A DNA stretch of 64,000 nt from Stenogyne calaminthoides (Eukaryota > Streptophyta > Magnoliopsida > Lamiales > Lamiaceae), in assembly GCA_037126765.1 (NCBI GenBank), contig JBBCBC010000019.1:27550222-27614221 (forward strand), in the 5' to 3' direction. Positions within the stretch are counted from its first letter, which is position 1; the number at the start of each line of letters is the position of its first letter. Position numbers and translations under genes: made by a program. This document shows, one piece after another, positions 13,601-26,801 of the stretch. The notes below the pieces were generated by a model. It was not told the origin of the DNA. It did no database searches and saw only the letters and a program-made list of their open reading frames with translations.

Positions 13601-16600
13601 GACCAAGCCCTTCTACTATAAGAACAAGATTTTGTTAGAAGCTTGAAACTGAAAAACTAACATGCATTAAAAAGGAAAATGAAAAGGCTTAATACAAACA
13701 AAACATAAGAAAAACATGGTTTTATAATGATAACCCTCTCAGATATGTTCCCCCAAAAAATGTTCTTTAATAACTCAAGTGGAATGATGCCAAGCGAATT
13801 TCATATCAATGGAGCAGTCAAGAAGAACTACGAAAGAGCATGTAAGGCAGAATTATGTCATACATGCAGAGATCATATCTGTACAGCATGGTAGAGAAGC
13901 GTACTTGCCATGCATTACTTTAAACTAATTAATATACCCAAACTCAAGAAGTACATGGATATACACCAAAATAAAGCTTTTTAAGAAGATCAGCAAACCT
14001 GACGCAATGTTCGACGCTTTACAATTCTAACTCCCACACAGAAAATGCGCGCATCACAGCCTGTTAAGGAAATCTTATTAATTCCGTCTTTGGTGACTGT
14101 TGAAATCTGACAAAACAAGATTAAGGATACATAAAGTCAACATGTAATACATGATTGAACCAGAAAAAAAAAAAAGCTTTCAGTTCCCCCACAACACCCC
14201 TAAAAGACTCGAAGAAAAGAGGGAAAGCCTGAAAGCAGAAACGTTGATAAAGAATGAATGAGGAGTTCTTTCTAAGGGGAAAGAAATGACAACAGCATAA
14301 GGGTAAGTTGTCAGTTGGATTCATGATAACAAACAGAAAATGTTGCTCTCCATTTTGTACTGCCTAGCGTGCTCTCTGTGCTGAACTATAATATCCATCT
14401 TTTTTTTTTTCTTTACAAGAAAACAATTTTATCATCCGCGGAAAGAGACACGTTTGTCCTTATGTTTACTATCTTTATCATAGAAACCTTGACAAAGGGG
14501 ATTCATGTAGCCAAGTCATTTTGCACTATAGAACTTGATGATCATATAATATAATTCATAAGAAGTTGCCTTGTTTGGTAAAAATTTGAACACTGCATAC
14601 TAATATTAAATAAATCGTGTTCCCCCATAAATGGAAACTAATTGACAAGTAACATTTCATCTGTTAATTATTTTTTAAAAGAAAGCTGTTAGGAAACAGA
14701 AAACTCACAATTGGCCCGTCATCTCGACCATTTGCGCCGAGCAGTTGAGCGCCAGGTCTGTTAATTGCCCTTACAGATACACCTATTAGGTTAAAGGCAA
14801 AAATGTTTTCATACAAGCATCGCAAAAATACCACCTTTATATAAGGTGACGTATATCATTTTTGTTTTGAAAGGTCAAATGATGACTCGAACCCATGACC
14901 GCAGGTGCTCTAACCACTTGACATCACGGAAAACAAATAGATTTTTTCTAAGATTCAAGAGTTCAAAAATTGAGTAATCTAAGAGGATGCATACCGTTAA
15001 CGTGTAGTTCAGCATGTAGTGGCCAGTGCATCCTAAAAGTCACATCGTCATTGAGAAGCATACACCAAACCTAAGTATAATAAAACGAGATAACCATATA
15101 AGAAACCAAGCATGTTCTAAAAGAACTGCACAAATACTTTGTATTACAACAAGGAGCCCTCACCAACCTGAACATCATATTCTTGTTTTGATATCAAGTC
15201 CTTGTCTGCCCTTGTTATTTGAAATGTTTTTTCAATGCTCACATTAGGATTAGTGCTGCAAATTCAAAATAACACTCAAAAACGGAACAAGCACTAACAA
15301 GTAACAAGACAAAAACCTCAATGACAAACAAACAGGACATAGCTGTAGTAAGCACCAACACCCAAAAAATCAAGAATGGTCAGATTGATTTCCAGGATTA
15401 GTTAAGCAAGAATACAGAGTCATCAATCAAAATTTAATTGATGCAACGGTTCGCAAGGAAAATAACTGCAGAAAAAAAAGGCCAAAGAAAACAAATTTGA
15501 AAAGTTTGACTTGAACAAAAACGGTTTATAAGTGAAATGGATGACTTGCATGAGCTATTTCTGGAATACACCTATTCATTATATATTACGTAATTCTGGA
15601 CAAATTATGAAGAAGAGTCAGAAGGAAGGACACAGTTGCCCATTCCACTTTCTAGTTTTTAAAAGTAGCTAAACATCATTTGCTGAGTAAATTATTGCTC
15701 ACGAACAAGCTCTTAAAGATGCAAAATAGCAGGTTTAGGTTCAGCAAGTAAATAACTCAATGCATTAGAGACATAAATCTGAACCTTGGAAGTCAATAAG
15801 AGAACAAAATAAAATATATGTACCCATCTACAGGAACAGGAACATGTGTGATGCTCAACTTCACAGGAAGAAGAGGATGTGCAATCGACAACAAGAAGCT
15901 GCATATTTCAAAGTGATTATCAATATCAGGCACAAAACGAATTTAATAAATTTAATAAAATATAATAGAACAACATATGTACCGTGAAGGTCAAATGCTC
16001 AACAGGGTACATATCTAGGCTTAAATCTGTTGCACATATATTAAAAGACTATATGTTGAATAAAATATTTATTTAAATGACCGTCCAGCTAGGAGAAGAT
16101 ATGCAAATCACATGAAATAAAATAATTATATGAATTCAGAATGTGACAGTCAACATTTGTGACCCAACAAAAAAATAACTTAATCCAAATATAAACATGC
16201 TCATGAAAAAAATTATAAGAAGCAGACTTGGACTTCTCTTCATCAGAATCTGTATACTTGTAAACAATGCTTAGAAAAATATTAAAATGAGAAAAGGAAA
16301 TCTTAAACCAGGTTGCAGAATAATAGCAATTGTCTGTTCCAATAAGAATATGCTCAAGAAAAGAATACTTCATTCAGGCAAACACAAATCCAAATGGTCT
16401 GTTCAGCACCTCAAAAATTAGCTGCCACATGTGTCAATTCATGTTCTTTATCTCAAGCTCAATTCATTGAAAAAGAATTTGACAGGAGAAGATGACTGTC
16501 AAGACAACTTCAACTTCAGATCATAACAACGCAATAATTAATGAGTTAACGTAGTCCTAAAAGAGAAGAAGTAAAGCCAGATCCTATAGGAGGAAAAGAA

Positions 16601-19600
16601 TAAAAACCCACTTAGGCCTCGTTTGATTCAATTGATTAGAGTGTTTATACTAATTTATCACACATAATCTGTTAATTGGTTCACAAGTTGAGAACCCGAC
16701 ATTGTTTCGGGCACGGTAGAAGCACGGTCCCAAATACTATTTCGCCCATATTATAATCAGGCCCCACGTGTGATTCATCAATCTCCTCAATCAATGGGAC
16801 CCACATTAAAGTGCAATTTACCACTATGTCCAAATCTTTCAAATGAGTAATTCAAATTTGAATATGTCAGGGGTATTTTGGACATTTACATATATAATAC
16901 ACCCCTATATCATGAATACCAAACAAAGTTATTAGATGGTATTGTAGCATTACAATCACAACAACTAAAATTGAAGGGTATATAATTGAATCCATTATTA
17001 ACAGTGTATATTAATATACTGAATTTATATTATTCTCATCCTTTAATCCAGACGAGGCCTTAGAACTATAATGTAACAGTGCCATCTTTATTTATTGATC
17101 TAACAAATAAGGAAGCTTAACAGATAAATATTAGATAAGGTCCATAAGGCAGCCAAATGGAGAAAATATAAAAGGCCTAGATAAGCAACAAGTTCTAGCA
17201 AGAAAAATCATCTTGCATATGACGAATGCAAAACATGTAGCAAGAGGTGGGTATGATAGTACAGGATGATGCAACAAGGCGTAACATGGCCACTTACGGA
17301 TCAGCTCGACTCAGCCTACAAATTTCGCAGTAAAAGATCTTTGGAGGAGTAGGCAGAATACCCTCCATGGGTTTCTCCGGAATCACCACGCATGATATAT
17401 GCTGACACACATTGCACTTAGGATCCTCACACTGCACCATTTTTTACATTATAGAAAATAGAATGAGTTGGTCTTATGTAAAACAGTTTTACGTTGCAAT
17501 TGTTCACCAACTATCACGTTACAGTATAACAACTAATACTTTTTAATGAAACAACTAATATACCAAACTAATACCTTTTAATGAAACAACTAATACTATC
17601 AGACTAATACCTTTTAATGAAACAACTAATACTGTTAAAAGATATACACAAAATGCAAACCAGATTCACAGTAAAGCTGGTTTCTGAAGGAAGAGGAAAC
17701 AAATGCACAAGGAGTTGATGCATATCAAACTTTATAAAACTCTAACAGAACAGGTAAAACGTGTGTATACCTTGATCATTGAATCAGTTGGCAATGAGCT
17801 TCCACAGAGGCAACGTGTGTGATAAGAATCTAGAACTTCCTCCTTGGGCTTAACAATTGAACTATCTGAGATGACTGGTGATTTTGATGCCAAGTCAGCA
17901 GCCCCGGAAACCTGCATTTTTCTGAATATAGAAGGAGGATATAATGGGATCATCTCCAAGAGAAAAGACTATTACATTTCTTTCCAGGAAAACCATTTCT
18001 TACAGAGTTGCACTTATACTCACTTGAGTTTAACTTCACATTTTAACCCACCACCTTGATTTTTATTATATTCTCTTTCTACATCTTGACTCAAAGGTTT
18101 AGAAAGTTCCGAACAGACCTTCCGTACGAAACTTAAATTTGCATAAGTGAATGGAAAGAAAAAAGTAACAATAACTTGATGATCTATACAGACAAAGAGA
18201 AGAGAAAACGAGATGATAAGGAGATATGAAATAGCTCTCTTAACATATATTTGGTATAACTGTATAAGTACATAATTGGAACAGAAAAGAGTACCTGTAT
18301 GTGTCATCAACTAGCTTTGCCACTTCATTCTTTCCGAAAGTATGTTTCTTGGCCAGGGATCCTGAAGCTGTTAAACAGTACATCAGATTACACTAAAATA
18401 AAACAAGACTAGAGCTTTACAACAAAACATTTCATTAATAGCGCGCCACTTTCTCAAGAACATTCGATGTTATACACTTTAAATTGTCTTCTATTTTCCC
18501 AAGGATCTACTTTATTTCATCAAACAATTTAAAACATGAAGAGTATGTTTGCTTGCGACTATCCGGCCAGACTTTGACTTTGCAATGTCAAATCCCTGTT
18601 TGTTTTGAGATTCAAGATAAGCATTTTGAAATCCTATTAATCCTACTCTACTTTATCACCTACCAATACTCACCTTTTTATTCTCCCAATACACCCACAT
18701 CATCTTCCTTTTTATTCTCCCAATACACCCATCATAATAATACAATATCCATCAACTTTTCCACCATTCTACCCTATAATATCCAAAACAGACATACACT
18801 TTAAATATTCATCTTTTGAAATCATAGGACATCAGGCTATGTTTGTTTTGGGACTCATCCGGATGGCTTAGAACTTTGCGATCCATGTCCAATACTAGTT
18901 CAGGATTTTCACATCCAGCTTCCATATACACTCCTATAAAGTAAACATACACACCTATTTTCACAAAATCCAATACAATTACATCACTCTCTCTCCTACT
19001 TTTCTCTCACTCAATACAATATAATAATATAGCATCAATCACTATTAGATATTGATTTGACATAAAACAAAAATCTCACCCTACTAAAATTCCAAAACAA
19101 ACACATCTTTTTACTATTCACCAGGATTTTAAAATCCAAAGGATTTCAAAGTCATGACTTTCCCCGCACACCTAAATGAAACAAACGTAGCCTCAAAGTC
19201 CCGGATTTTCCTCGCCCACTATAATCCCAAAACAAACATACCTGAAAAGACCTTGCCGCATATATTACATTTCATAGGTTTTGCGCAACTTGTGTTAGTT
19301 TAAATTCTAGAAAATTGCTATCCTCATTTATGGACCTGTTTGGAAGCTACAGTAACAAAGAGATGACATAGCCTAATAGCCATTTACCTTGTTCATCAGA
19401 GAGAGCAGCCAATATTCGATCAACAAGGTCCTGTACCAAGTCAAAGCAGCAAAATCATTAGTATGTTATTATAACTAAATTAGCATGAACATTATCACAT
19501 TATGCAAAAGTAGCCAATTTATCGGTCCAAAAGTATTCTAAAGTTACAACCACAGAATGGCAGCACAAGTATACAAATAGGTCCTGATCTGTAGAACATA

Positions 19601-21772
19601 GCAGCAATAGAATGAATCATAAGCTCTATCCAGGCCCTTCCAGACTATTAGATGAGAAAAAAAATGCAATATATTAGACATGTAAACCTGTTTCTTTCCC
19701 TGCTTTGAAAGTCTTAGGTATGTGAGAACATCCTTAAGCTCCTTTACTCGAAAAAGTGTTAATTTGTCCTGTCAAAACAAATTAAGAATTTGCGGGTCAT
19801 TTACAGAACAGAAAGCGTATTAGCTGAGAAAACCAAATACAAAAGTCGTTACAAAAGTCATTGGGACAACCCCCAACACACACATCCCACACAAACAAAC
19901 ACGGAAACGCCTCTCTATAACAAGACCAAGACAGGAAACCAAAGAAACAGGAAGTTCCCTCATTAAAAGTAGAGCAAGACAAGTAGTTAATCACACAATA
20001 AAAGAAGGGTTTTATATAATATAGAAAAAGGTGGAAGAACAGCCTTTCAACTAGAAGACCAAAAATTAGAAAAGAAAGCAACGAGGTAAAGTTTTTATGC
20101 CCACGTCAACTTTACGACATTTAAGCTACCAATCTCCACCAACCTTGAGATTCCTAAATGAGACAAGAGAAGAAAAAACAAGTTGTATTTTCAGTGGAAT
20201 AAGTTGCACGTTTCAAAAATACACTTGAGTTGCACAGTGCACCAGGTGCACAGGAAACCTACTCTTCTTTTTTTATCTTCTTCCAACTGGACTTCTAGAG
20301 AGCAACCCTTATTCCAGAAGTACTGACTTTTATGTCCAAAAGTCCATCTCAAATGAGTTGCCAACCAAACAAGGTCCACAATTTTTTGCAACTTATGAAA
20401 GTTAAAATGTTATATAAACACCTACATTATTCAGATGGTAACAAAAATACAAGGGACACATTTTCATTATACTCATCATTGCAAACCAGGAACAAACTAC
20501 ACCACGTACTGGCCACAATAGGATTCTGCTCCTTGAATTAGGTGGGACTCAGCACTTTTAATGTGGGAATGACACTCCACCACTTCAAATAAACATTATC
20601 CAGGATTTACCAAAATATTCAGTTTGTCACAACTATTTATTACGGTGTGCAGATAGAGGAATTGGGGAGAATTTGAACAGGAGGTATACACCAAGAGGCC
20701 AGATAATCATGTAATCAAAGACAAAAATGAAGGTGCCCTTTTGAATTGAAATTGGAAGAGGCAATGAGGGCAACAAACAGATAGGGCTTTCTTTAAATTT
20801 GGATTTCATCTTACTACAGTTTTATCTTTGTGGACACTAACAAAGGTTAACTAGGATAAGAAGTCCCCAACACAAAATATAATTCAGCCTAATAACAACT
20901 TTAGGGAATATCCAAAATAAGACTACAAAAAGGAGATGCAATGCAATGGCTAGAGTCCAAAATGATGGGCTTGAAACACAGCCGTTAACCATTACTTTTG
21001 TACTCAAGAACGTTCTCAATTGATCGTATAACCTAGCTTTTTATCAGACTCCATGTCGCTCTCGTTCTCATAGCTGCACTACATGACCATGAAAATAATT
21101 ATAAGCTAAACTCTAGAACTGAAAATGCCAAATTTTAATTCAAAGTTTCTGTATCCTTCAGCCAAAAATGCCAGAACAACCTCTCCTCTTTTCCACACTG
21201 CAAATGATAGGCAATGAACTGCATATTGCCAAACCTTAAAAGAGGTCAAGAAGAAAGAGAAAAAATTGTTCACAAGAATAAATTAATCCTGGAAAATGAA
21301 AAAATAAAAAAGATTCTTCATAAAATTTCCAGAAAAGAATCCTACCGGCTCTAATATTCCAACATTAAGATTAGAGAAAAGGGCAAGGGCCATTCCCAAA
21401 GGAATCCTCAGTCTAATGTGAAAGACATTTAGATCAACATTGAAAGAGTGAAAGCACGTAATTGATGCTTATTTCTAGAGTCCACAAACATATGGCACAT
21501 TTCATCAAATTGAAATAAACCAAATTTCAAAAACTAGATAACTTCTGCTCCACTGACAATTTTAAAGTTGACAGTAACACTACAACAACTTCAGTGTAAT
21601 CATCAACACAAACAAATACAAGCACCATTTGATAATCGAAACAAGAACATAAGAACAGGAAAAAAAAAAACCACAATCCATAAGGGAAAATAAAGTACAA
21701 ACTCATGCAGAACTATAAAAAATAAAGTTTGAAATTTATTAAGTTTACCTTGCAACGGGCCACCAAGTCCAT
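10624..21772 (-). CDS. SIZ1: E3 SUMO-protein ligase SIZ1
   Basis: Sixteen coding exons on the minus strand: 21749-21772, 19688-19768, 19388-19430, 18295-18367, 17771-17921, 17298-17431, 15824-15898, 15168-15255, 14995-15070, 14709-14782, 13999-14106, 13323-13484, 12678-12782, 12505-12585, 11296-12424 and 10624-10751. They join in frame to 843 residues (Arabidopsis SIZ1 is about 880). Domains in order: N-terminal SAP (about 8-45; starts MDLVARCK), PHD finger (about 110-170), PINIT (about 170-335), SP-RING (about 358-420, with CPMSG, CAHMGCFD and WQCPVC), and a SUMO-interacting motif VIVISDSDEE near 587-598. The C-terminus is the typical SIZ1 tail ending SIDSESE. The protein attaches SUMO to nuclear targets in stress, phosphate and hormone responses (family knowledge). 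Intron 13 has a GC donor (AAG|GCAAGT). Read-through of intron 15 meets a stop two codons later, which would give a form without the tail. A 5'UTR intron (about 21804-22082) is likely. Confidence 0.95.
10920..11235. mobile_element. MITE in the last SIZ1 intron
   Basis: The ends are inverted repeats of about 60 bp. The left reads attagtcctgtaagttatcc and later gtcctgtctgctttca. The right, reverse-complemented, reads attagtcctgtaaggtaccc and gtcctgtcggctttca. There are no coding remnants. The superfamily and target-site duplication were not resolved. Confidence 0.7.
11254..11266. repeat. Run of 13 G
   Basis: An uninterrupted G13 homopolymer between the last two SIZ1 coding exons, a C-run in the SIZ1 transcript. 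Its length is error-prone in sequencing. Confidence 0.95.
14866..14935 (-). mobile_element. tRNA-like SINE fragment in a SIZ1 intron
   Basis: On the minus strand a box A-like aagtggttagagc (14907-14919) is followed by a box B-like gggttcgagtc (14884-14894), with tRNA-like spacing but no foldable tRNA. The same layout occurs at 50506-50556. This suggests a tRNA-derived short interspersed element. Confidence 0.5.
16615..17059. mobile_element. PIF/Harbinger (Tourist-like) MITE, TTA target site
   Basis: A 445-bp insertion in a SIZ1 intron. It is flanked by TTA on both sides (16612-16614 and 17060-17062). The terminal inverted repeats begin GGCCTCGTTTGATT on the left and GGCCTCGTCTGGATT on the right, with a ttaat-rich subterminal part. 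There is no coding capacity. Confidence 0.85.
17466..17688. repeat. Copy of the aacaactaatacc repeat family
   Basis: Starts gttggtcttatgtaaaacag. It contains several copies of the ~22-bp unit aacaactaatacyttttaatga and ends near agctggttt. It matches copies at 48670-49200, 53316-53518 and 54343-54535. It lies in a SIZ1 intron. Confidence 0.8.
18835..19192. mobile_element. Harbinger-like MITE, TCA target site
   Basis: A 358-bp element in a SIZ1 intron. The ends read GGCTATGTTTGTTTTGGGA on the left and, reverse-complemented, GGCTACGTTTGTTTCATTT on the right. It is flanked by TCA at 18832-18834 and 19193-19195. Related aaaacaaacata sequence continues to about 19245 and also precedes it (18595-18800), so copies may be nested or adjacent. 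Confidence 0.7.
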
Positions 21773-21803
21773 CCTCGTTCTACAGACCTATAGCGAATCG
21801 GTC

Positions 21804-22300
21804 TGCCGCAGCAGAATCAGCAAATGGTCAGTTAAAATCTCTACTCCGCCATGCACCCTCTGAACTTTCAACTGATCAATTTCAAAAAGACCAAAATTAG
21901 CCATCAAAATCCAATCCATACGCATCATAAACCACAAATCGGTTCATAAAAAGGGGGAATACAACTTGCACAAAAAAAATGAAATTAAAAAAAAAAATGA
22001 TACTAAAGATGCAATTCAGAAAACTCAATGAAAATACTAAAATTGAAAGGTATTAACGAATCTAAAATTCCGGCGAGTACCTATAGGGCAAACAAATGAG
22101 TCGTCGTCTTCGTCGTCGTCGCTCATACACACGCAGTGAAAGGTGTTGATGTGTGTTTATTTTGGCCCAAAAGAGCAGCCGGAAGGAGAACCTACCAAAT
22201 TTCCGGACGTATCGTCGGTGTATGAATTCCGGTTTATTTTCTACAGATACGTCCGGGTTATGCTTGCCTGAATCCGGGTACACGACACCCACCACTTTCT
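21804..22300 (-). promoter_or_regulatory. SIZ1 5'UTR intron and promoter-proximal region
   Basis: A likely 5'UTR intron runs from the donor ATAG|GTACTC (about 22082) to the acceptor GCGGCAG (about 21804), upstream of the ATG at 21772. The first exon would include the cgtcgtcgt-rich stretch at 22095-22125. No clear TATA box is seen. Confidence 0.5.
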
Positions 22301-22329
22301 CAAGTATTTATTTTATTAATTATCTTAAT

Positions 22330-23640
22330 TAAGGGCCGGTTTCTTTTGGGCTTGGTGGGGATGAGAAAAATACCAAAAATTTCGGTTTAACGCATTTATC
22401 GTATTAAAAAAATTTGGTACGGTAACGGTATAAAAAATTTAAAAAATAGATATTTTGATATATATCGATATCTTGGAAAAAAAAATCGGTATTTCGATAT
22501 ATACAGATTTATTGGAAAAAAAATCGGTACTTCGATATTACGATTTCTCAGTAATTTGTTATCTTGTTGTAAATACTTTTAAAAAATTCGGTATGAAATG
22601 ATTCAACATGAAATGGTATATAAAATTTTCGGTATGAACGGTATTTTACCTAAAATTCGGTATGATACGGTAATACCAAATTTTCGGTATAGCATACGGT
22701 ATGCAATTTTGATATACCGATTTTTGGTATATCAAAATTTTCAGTACGATAACTGTATGATTTTTTGAATATCGAAAATTTCGGTACGGTATATGGTATT
22801 CTTCGATATTTTAGGTACGGTACACCACCCCTAGGATGACTCATTTTATCCCATTGGATTTTTTTTTCCAAACTTCATTCAAATATTCCTTCAGTACAAT
22901 TATATTCTCTTATTCCTGCATTCGATTTTGTATATACTATTGTTTATTAATATTCGAGGAAATAAAGTAATTTTTAATTGAGGGTGTGTTATATACATTT
23001 CTACCTAGTTATTAAAGTATATTTGAAGATAAAGTGATTTTTAGTGTGTATAAAATAACTATACAAGATGTACTTTTTTAGATGTTGAGATGATATAATT
23101 ATAAAAAATAATGTTGTTTTATTATCATTTATAGAAGGAGAAACAAGTATTGAACAGATCAAAATGAAAAAATAGAGCATGGGCGGAGAGTATCATTTTA
23201 TTTTCATATAATTTTTTCATTTATCTATTTAAAAAATATTTTTATTCTAATTTATTATATAGCTCTCACACCAATCGATCCATTTATATGCCAGCAGGGT
23301 GTTGTGTCTTTCTTGTGGTTAATTCATTATTTGTTTTATTTATGCAGTGAAGGTTGGACTATTCCAATCTTTATGACATAATTATAGTGAGTATATAATC
23401 TTCTACTATTTTAATATGAGAACCTTGACTGCCAAAATTAATGTTATGAATTGTCACATAATCCACACAATGAAATGGGGCCAATTTTTTATTTTTTTTT
23501 AATACAAAATTTTGTAATCTTTCAAAATGTATATATGACAATCTAAACAACCATTAAATGTTGAGATTTAATTTTAAAATAAATTGATTTTGTACTAAAA
23601 AATTTAAATTGAAAAATAAATCTACTGATTTATCAGTGTG
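22330..23640. other. Gene-free region with degenerate cggtatac repeats
   Basis: At 22370-22835 the motif cggta / taccg recurs dozens of times in both orientations (ttcggtat, ggtacggtacaccacccct). This is typical of internally repetitive DNA-transposon derivatives in plants. Termini could not be fixed. The remainder (22840-23640) is AT-rich without recognised features. Confidence 0.5.
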
Positions 23641-23660
23641 TTTTAATTCTCTCTATTCAC

Positions 23661-23670
23661 CTATATATAC
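23661..23670 (+). promoter_or_regulatory. TATA box of the B3-like gene
   Basis: The sequence ctatatatac lies about 56-65 bp upstream of the ATG at 23726, at a normal distance for a short 5'UTR. Confidence 0.5.
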
Positions 23671-23725
23671 ATGTATTATATTATAGCAAGCGTAAACTTC
23701 AATTTTAAATCTAAGACTCCACACT

Positions 23726-24232
23726 ATGGAATTCCAAGCTCTCCCCCCCACTAGAACCTCCATCAAAAAAACATTCTTTTACGACTTTTTTCCAATCAGG
23801 ATGGACGAACTGGACGATCGTCGTGAGTTGATAGAGATAAGAGACATAAATCCACCACTGGTGACGGATTCCGGCAAGCCTTGGGTCTTGAAGAAAACCC
23901 TAAAGCCGAACCAAATGACGTACGGCAAGTTGAGCATTCCATGCAATTACATGTTCGATCACGTGATTCGATATTGGAGTCTAGAAATGGTTTGTTATTT
24001 AAACGCGGGGTATAGAGTTGATGTGGCAGTGTGAGATTTTACGAATGAGCGAAACCCTAAGATGTATTATAATAAAGAGATTTACGTGTGTATGGTGGGT
24101 AATGGGAATGATGATTTTGTACTTTCATGCCCAGAGTTGTTTAGGGAACATGAATTGAACCTTGATGTTGAGGTTTATTTAGGTTGGGATTATCATAATG
24201 GCGGTTTTAAGGTTAAAGTAGGTCATTTTTAG
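23726..24232 (+). pseudogene. B3-like (DUF313-type) DNA-binding protein with an in-frame stop
   Basis: One continuous frame of 169 codons including its final TAG, interrupted only by TGA at 24032-24034. The first part reads MEFQALPPTRT..., with GKPWVLKKTLKP typical of plant B3/DUF313 proteins. The part after the TGA keeps the frame and family character and ends YLGWDYHNGGFKVKVGHF, the usual B3 last strand. There is no frameshift and a TATA box is present. The gene is therefore either freshly inactivated, carries an assembly or base-call error (CGA or TGG to TGA), or makes a truncated protein of 102 residues. The B3 assignment rests on motif recall. Confidence 0.6.
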
Positions 24233-24721
24233 GTGACAAAAATTGTTAATCTATTTATTCATGTTTCTATTTGTGATTAGGACATGTTATTAATTTCTTT
24301 GTTCTTTGATTAATAAAAATATTTTTTTATAGTTTTTGCATTTGAACTGTTCTTTTGGATTTTAATTTTTGAAGAATGTATTGTTTAGATGATACTTCAT
24401 TTTAGGATAAACGAGCACATATATCAGGACTTATTTTCAACCATAACGCACTCAAATTTCTTGCAACAACTTCAGGGGTGTGTGCAAAAAATTATAAGTG
24501 ATTATAATCATTTAGAATTGTGTGATAACTAAATTGAAGTTTTTTATTTCACTTTTATTAGATTAATTAAGCTCTTAAAAATTATAAACTAAAAGTTAAA
24601 ATGAGTGTTTTTGATAGCTTATGAGAATTTTTTAAGTATTATTAACTTTTTTTGCAAACACTATGATAAACACCATCAACTTCTACTATTAATCAATTTT
24701 CTTATAATCACTAATTTTAAT

Positions 24722-25846
24722 GAGAAGATCTTGTGTGAAATATTGCACACTAGTGTTATGTGCAATACATCACAATTAAGGCAAATTGGCTTAAAATTTG
24801 CGGGTCAGCTGGGCGGGTCAAGCGCGGACGGGCCGGGTCGGGCGCAAGCGGGTCGGTCAGGGGGAGCATGAGTTGTGGGCTGTTGGGCGAGCACATATGT
24901 ATTTATAAAAGGATGTTTTTATGAAATATGTGTTGTAGCCCAGTGGTTTAGGTTTGATGTTAATGTGTTTGGTTGCAGGTTCGATCTTTATCAATCACAT
25001 AATTTTTAAAAATATTTTTTTTCTAGTTTTTGTGTGTTACTACATCTATGTATAAGTGTTACTATATTGTTAAATTGATAAAACTTCATAAACTTTATAT
25101 TTTACGTAACACGTATTAAAAACATAACATAACGTAACACATAAATGTTCATTAGGTAACACATTGTTGTTCATATGGTAACACATGAATATTCACATAG
25201 TATTGCGACATGTATACAGTGTTACATATTACTAAAAAAAATAAGTGTTACTACATGAACAAAAAGTGTTACCCTATGAAGAATAATGTGTTACCACATG
25301 AACAAAACCAGTAGAAGCGCGAAAAGAAACCCTTCAGTCCAAAATTACATATTTAAAGAACAACTTACATATTTAAAGAACAACTTGATGTGTTACTACA
25401 TGAACAAAAGAGTGTTACCCTATGAACAAAAGAGTGTTACTACATGAACAAAAACCAGTACAAACGCAAAAAAAAATCATCAGTCCCAAATTACATATCA
25501 AAGAACATCGTGAGAAGAGAAGGTTTATACATTCAAATTCCATACAACAATAACAACAACAACAATATCAGAAGCAATACTAATTTATTTAAAATCTTAC
25601 AAACTAATTAGAAACACATATCTATTTCTTCATATCGGAGACGGTCAAAGAGAGCGCTGCAAGCCTGAGCACCTTGTCAAAAAAAATCTGGTAGATCGCG
25701 AAAGAAGGAGAACTTAGATCGCGAGGAAGAAGAAGCAGCGAACGCGAATCCGAATGGGATGGGCCTGACCCGCGAGAATAAAAAAATCATAATTTAAACT
25801 AATTGCACATATCACTTGTATGCAATATTGCATACAAGTTTTTGCG
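24722..25846. mobile_element. Mutator-like non-autonomous element, 9-bp target site
   Basis: 1,125 bp flanked by AATTTTAAT at 24713-24721 and 25847-25855. The ends are related inverted repeats: on the left cttgtgtgaaatattgcac and later gcgggtcag; on the right, reverse-complemented, cttgtatgcaatattgcat and later gcgggtcagg. The inside holds repeated gtgttactacatgaacaaaa units (25020-25460) and a tRNA-like box A/box B pair near 24937-24989. There is no transposase. Confidence 0.7.
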
Positions 25847-25855
25847 AATTTTAAT

Positions 25856-26800
25856 AACTTTTTCAAAAGGATATTTTTTTACAAACACCCCCTCAATCGA
25901 ATGGAGCTCAACTTCGATTGCGTATCAAATTTGATTCGCATTATTGTAAATAGATTAGTTGTCAATTAAATATTTTTACCAAAAATATTGGTGAAATTTA
26001 ATTATCAAAATCAGATTTAACATATAATTCAAATAATGTGATAATTGGTACATTTTAATTAAAATATTAAAGGAATTATAAATTTTAAAATGTCGCATAT
26101 ATTTAGACGTGTGATGGACCTGACGGTGTGAGTTGGCCAAATTTTTATATGGTTCAGTTTCTAGTTTAGATTTAAATTAAACAAATTAAATATTTAAAGC
26201 CAGAATAAATACCTTATATATTTGGTTGACTTGATACATTTGGTTGTGATATAAATTATAAATTTTAAATCTCATTAATTGATACATGCATATATTCTGA
26301 TTTGTACGGACGACTGATTGGTGCAATTTGATTGACATTATATAAAGACTAATTGTAAATATTTCTACCAAAAATATTGATGCAATTTAATTATCAAAAT
26401 CAGATTTACATATAAATCAAATAAATTTATACTTGGTATATATCGTGGCATTTCCCTGTAAAATAATCCTGGTGTCATTATAAGGCGAGGTTGATACTAT
26501 GACAATATTTGGATTTGAATCATGCTTAAACCAGACGTCCTAAAAATAAATTATACGACTTCAATGACAATTTAATAAATTAAATTAATGTATAATGCTC
26601 AAAATACATTTATAGGCTTAAATATACTTGTAATTTCTGTTTTATGTTAACTAATTTCTATGAACTTAAATATAATATAACTAGTAGATCTTCTATGAGA
26701 CCATCTTATACCACCTCTGAAGATATGAATATTAATTTGTTCTAAATTATGAACCGTTTCACCATGAAACGATCCCATACAAGTTTTTGTCTAATATAAA
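25856..26800. other. AT-rich intergenic region
   Basis: No gene is seen. Near 26690-26790 there is a degraded copy of a family containing gagacc..cgtttcaccatgaaacg and acaagtttttgtc, related to the copy at 51905-52065. Confidence 0.4.
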
Positions 26801-26801
26801 T

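Noticed and set aside
22370..22835. Possible CRISPR-like or regulatory array of cggtatac repeats
   Set aside because: Degenerate, irregular spacing in eukaryotic DNA. It is typical of internally repetitive transposon sequence.
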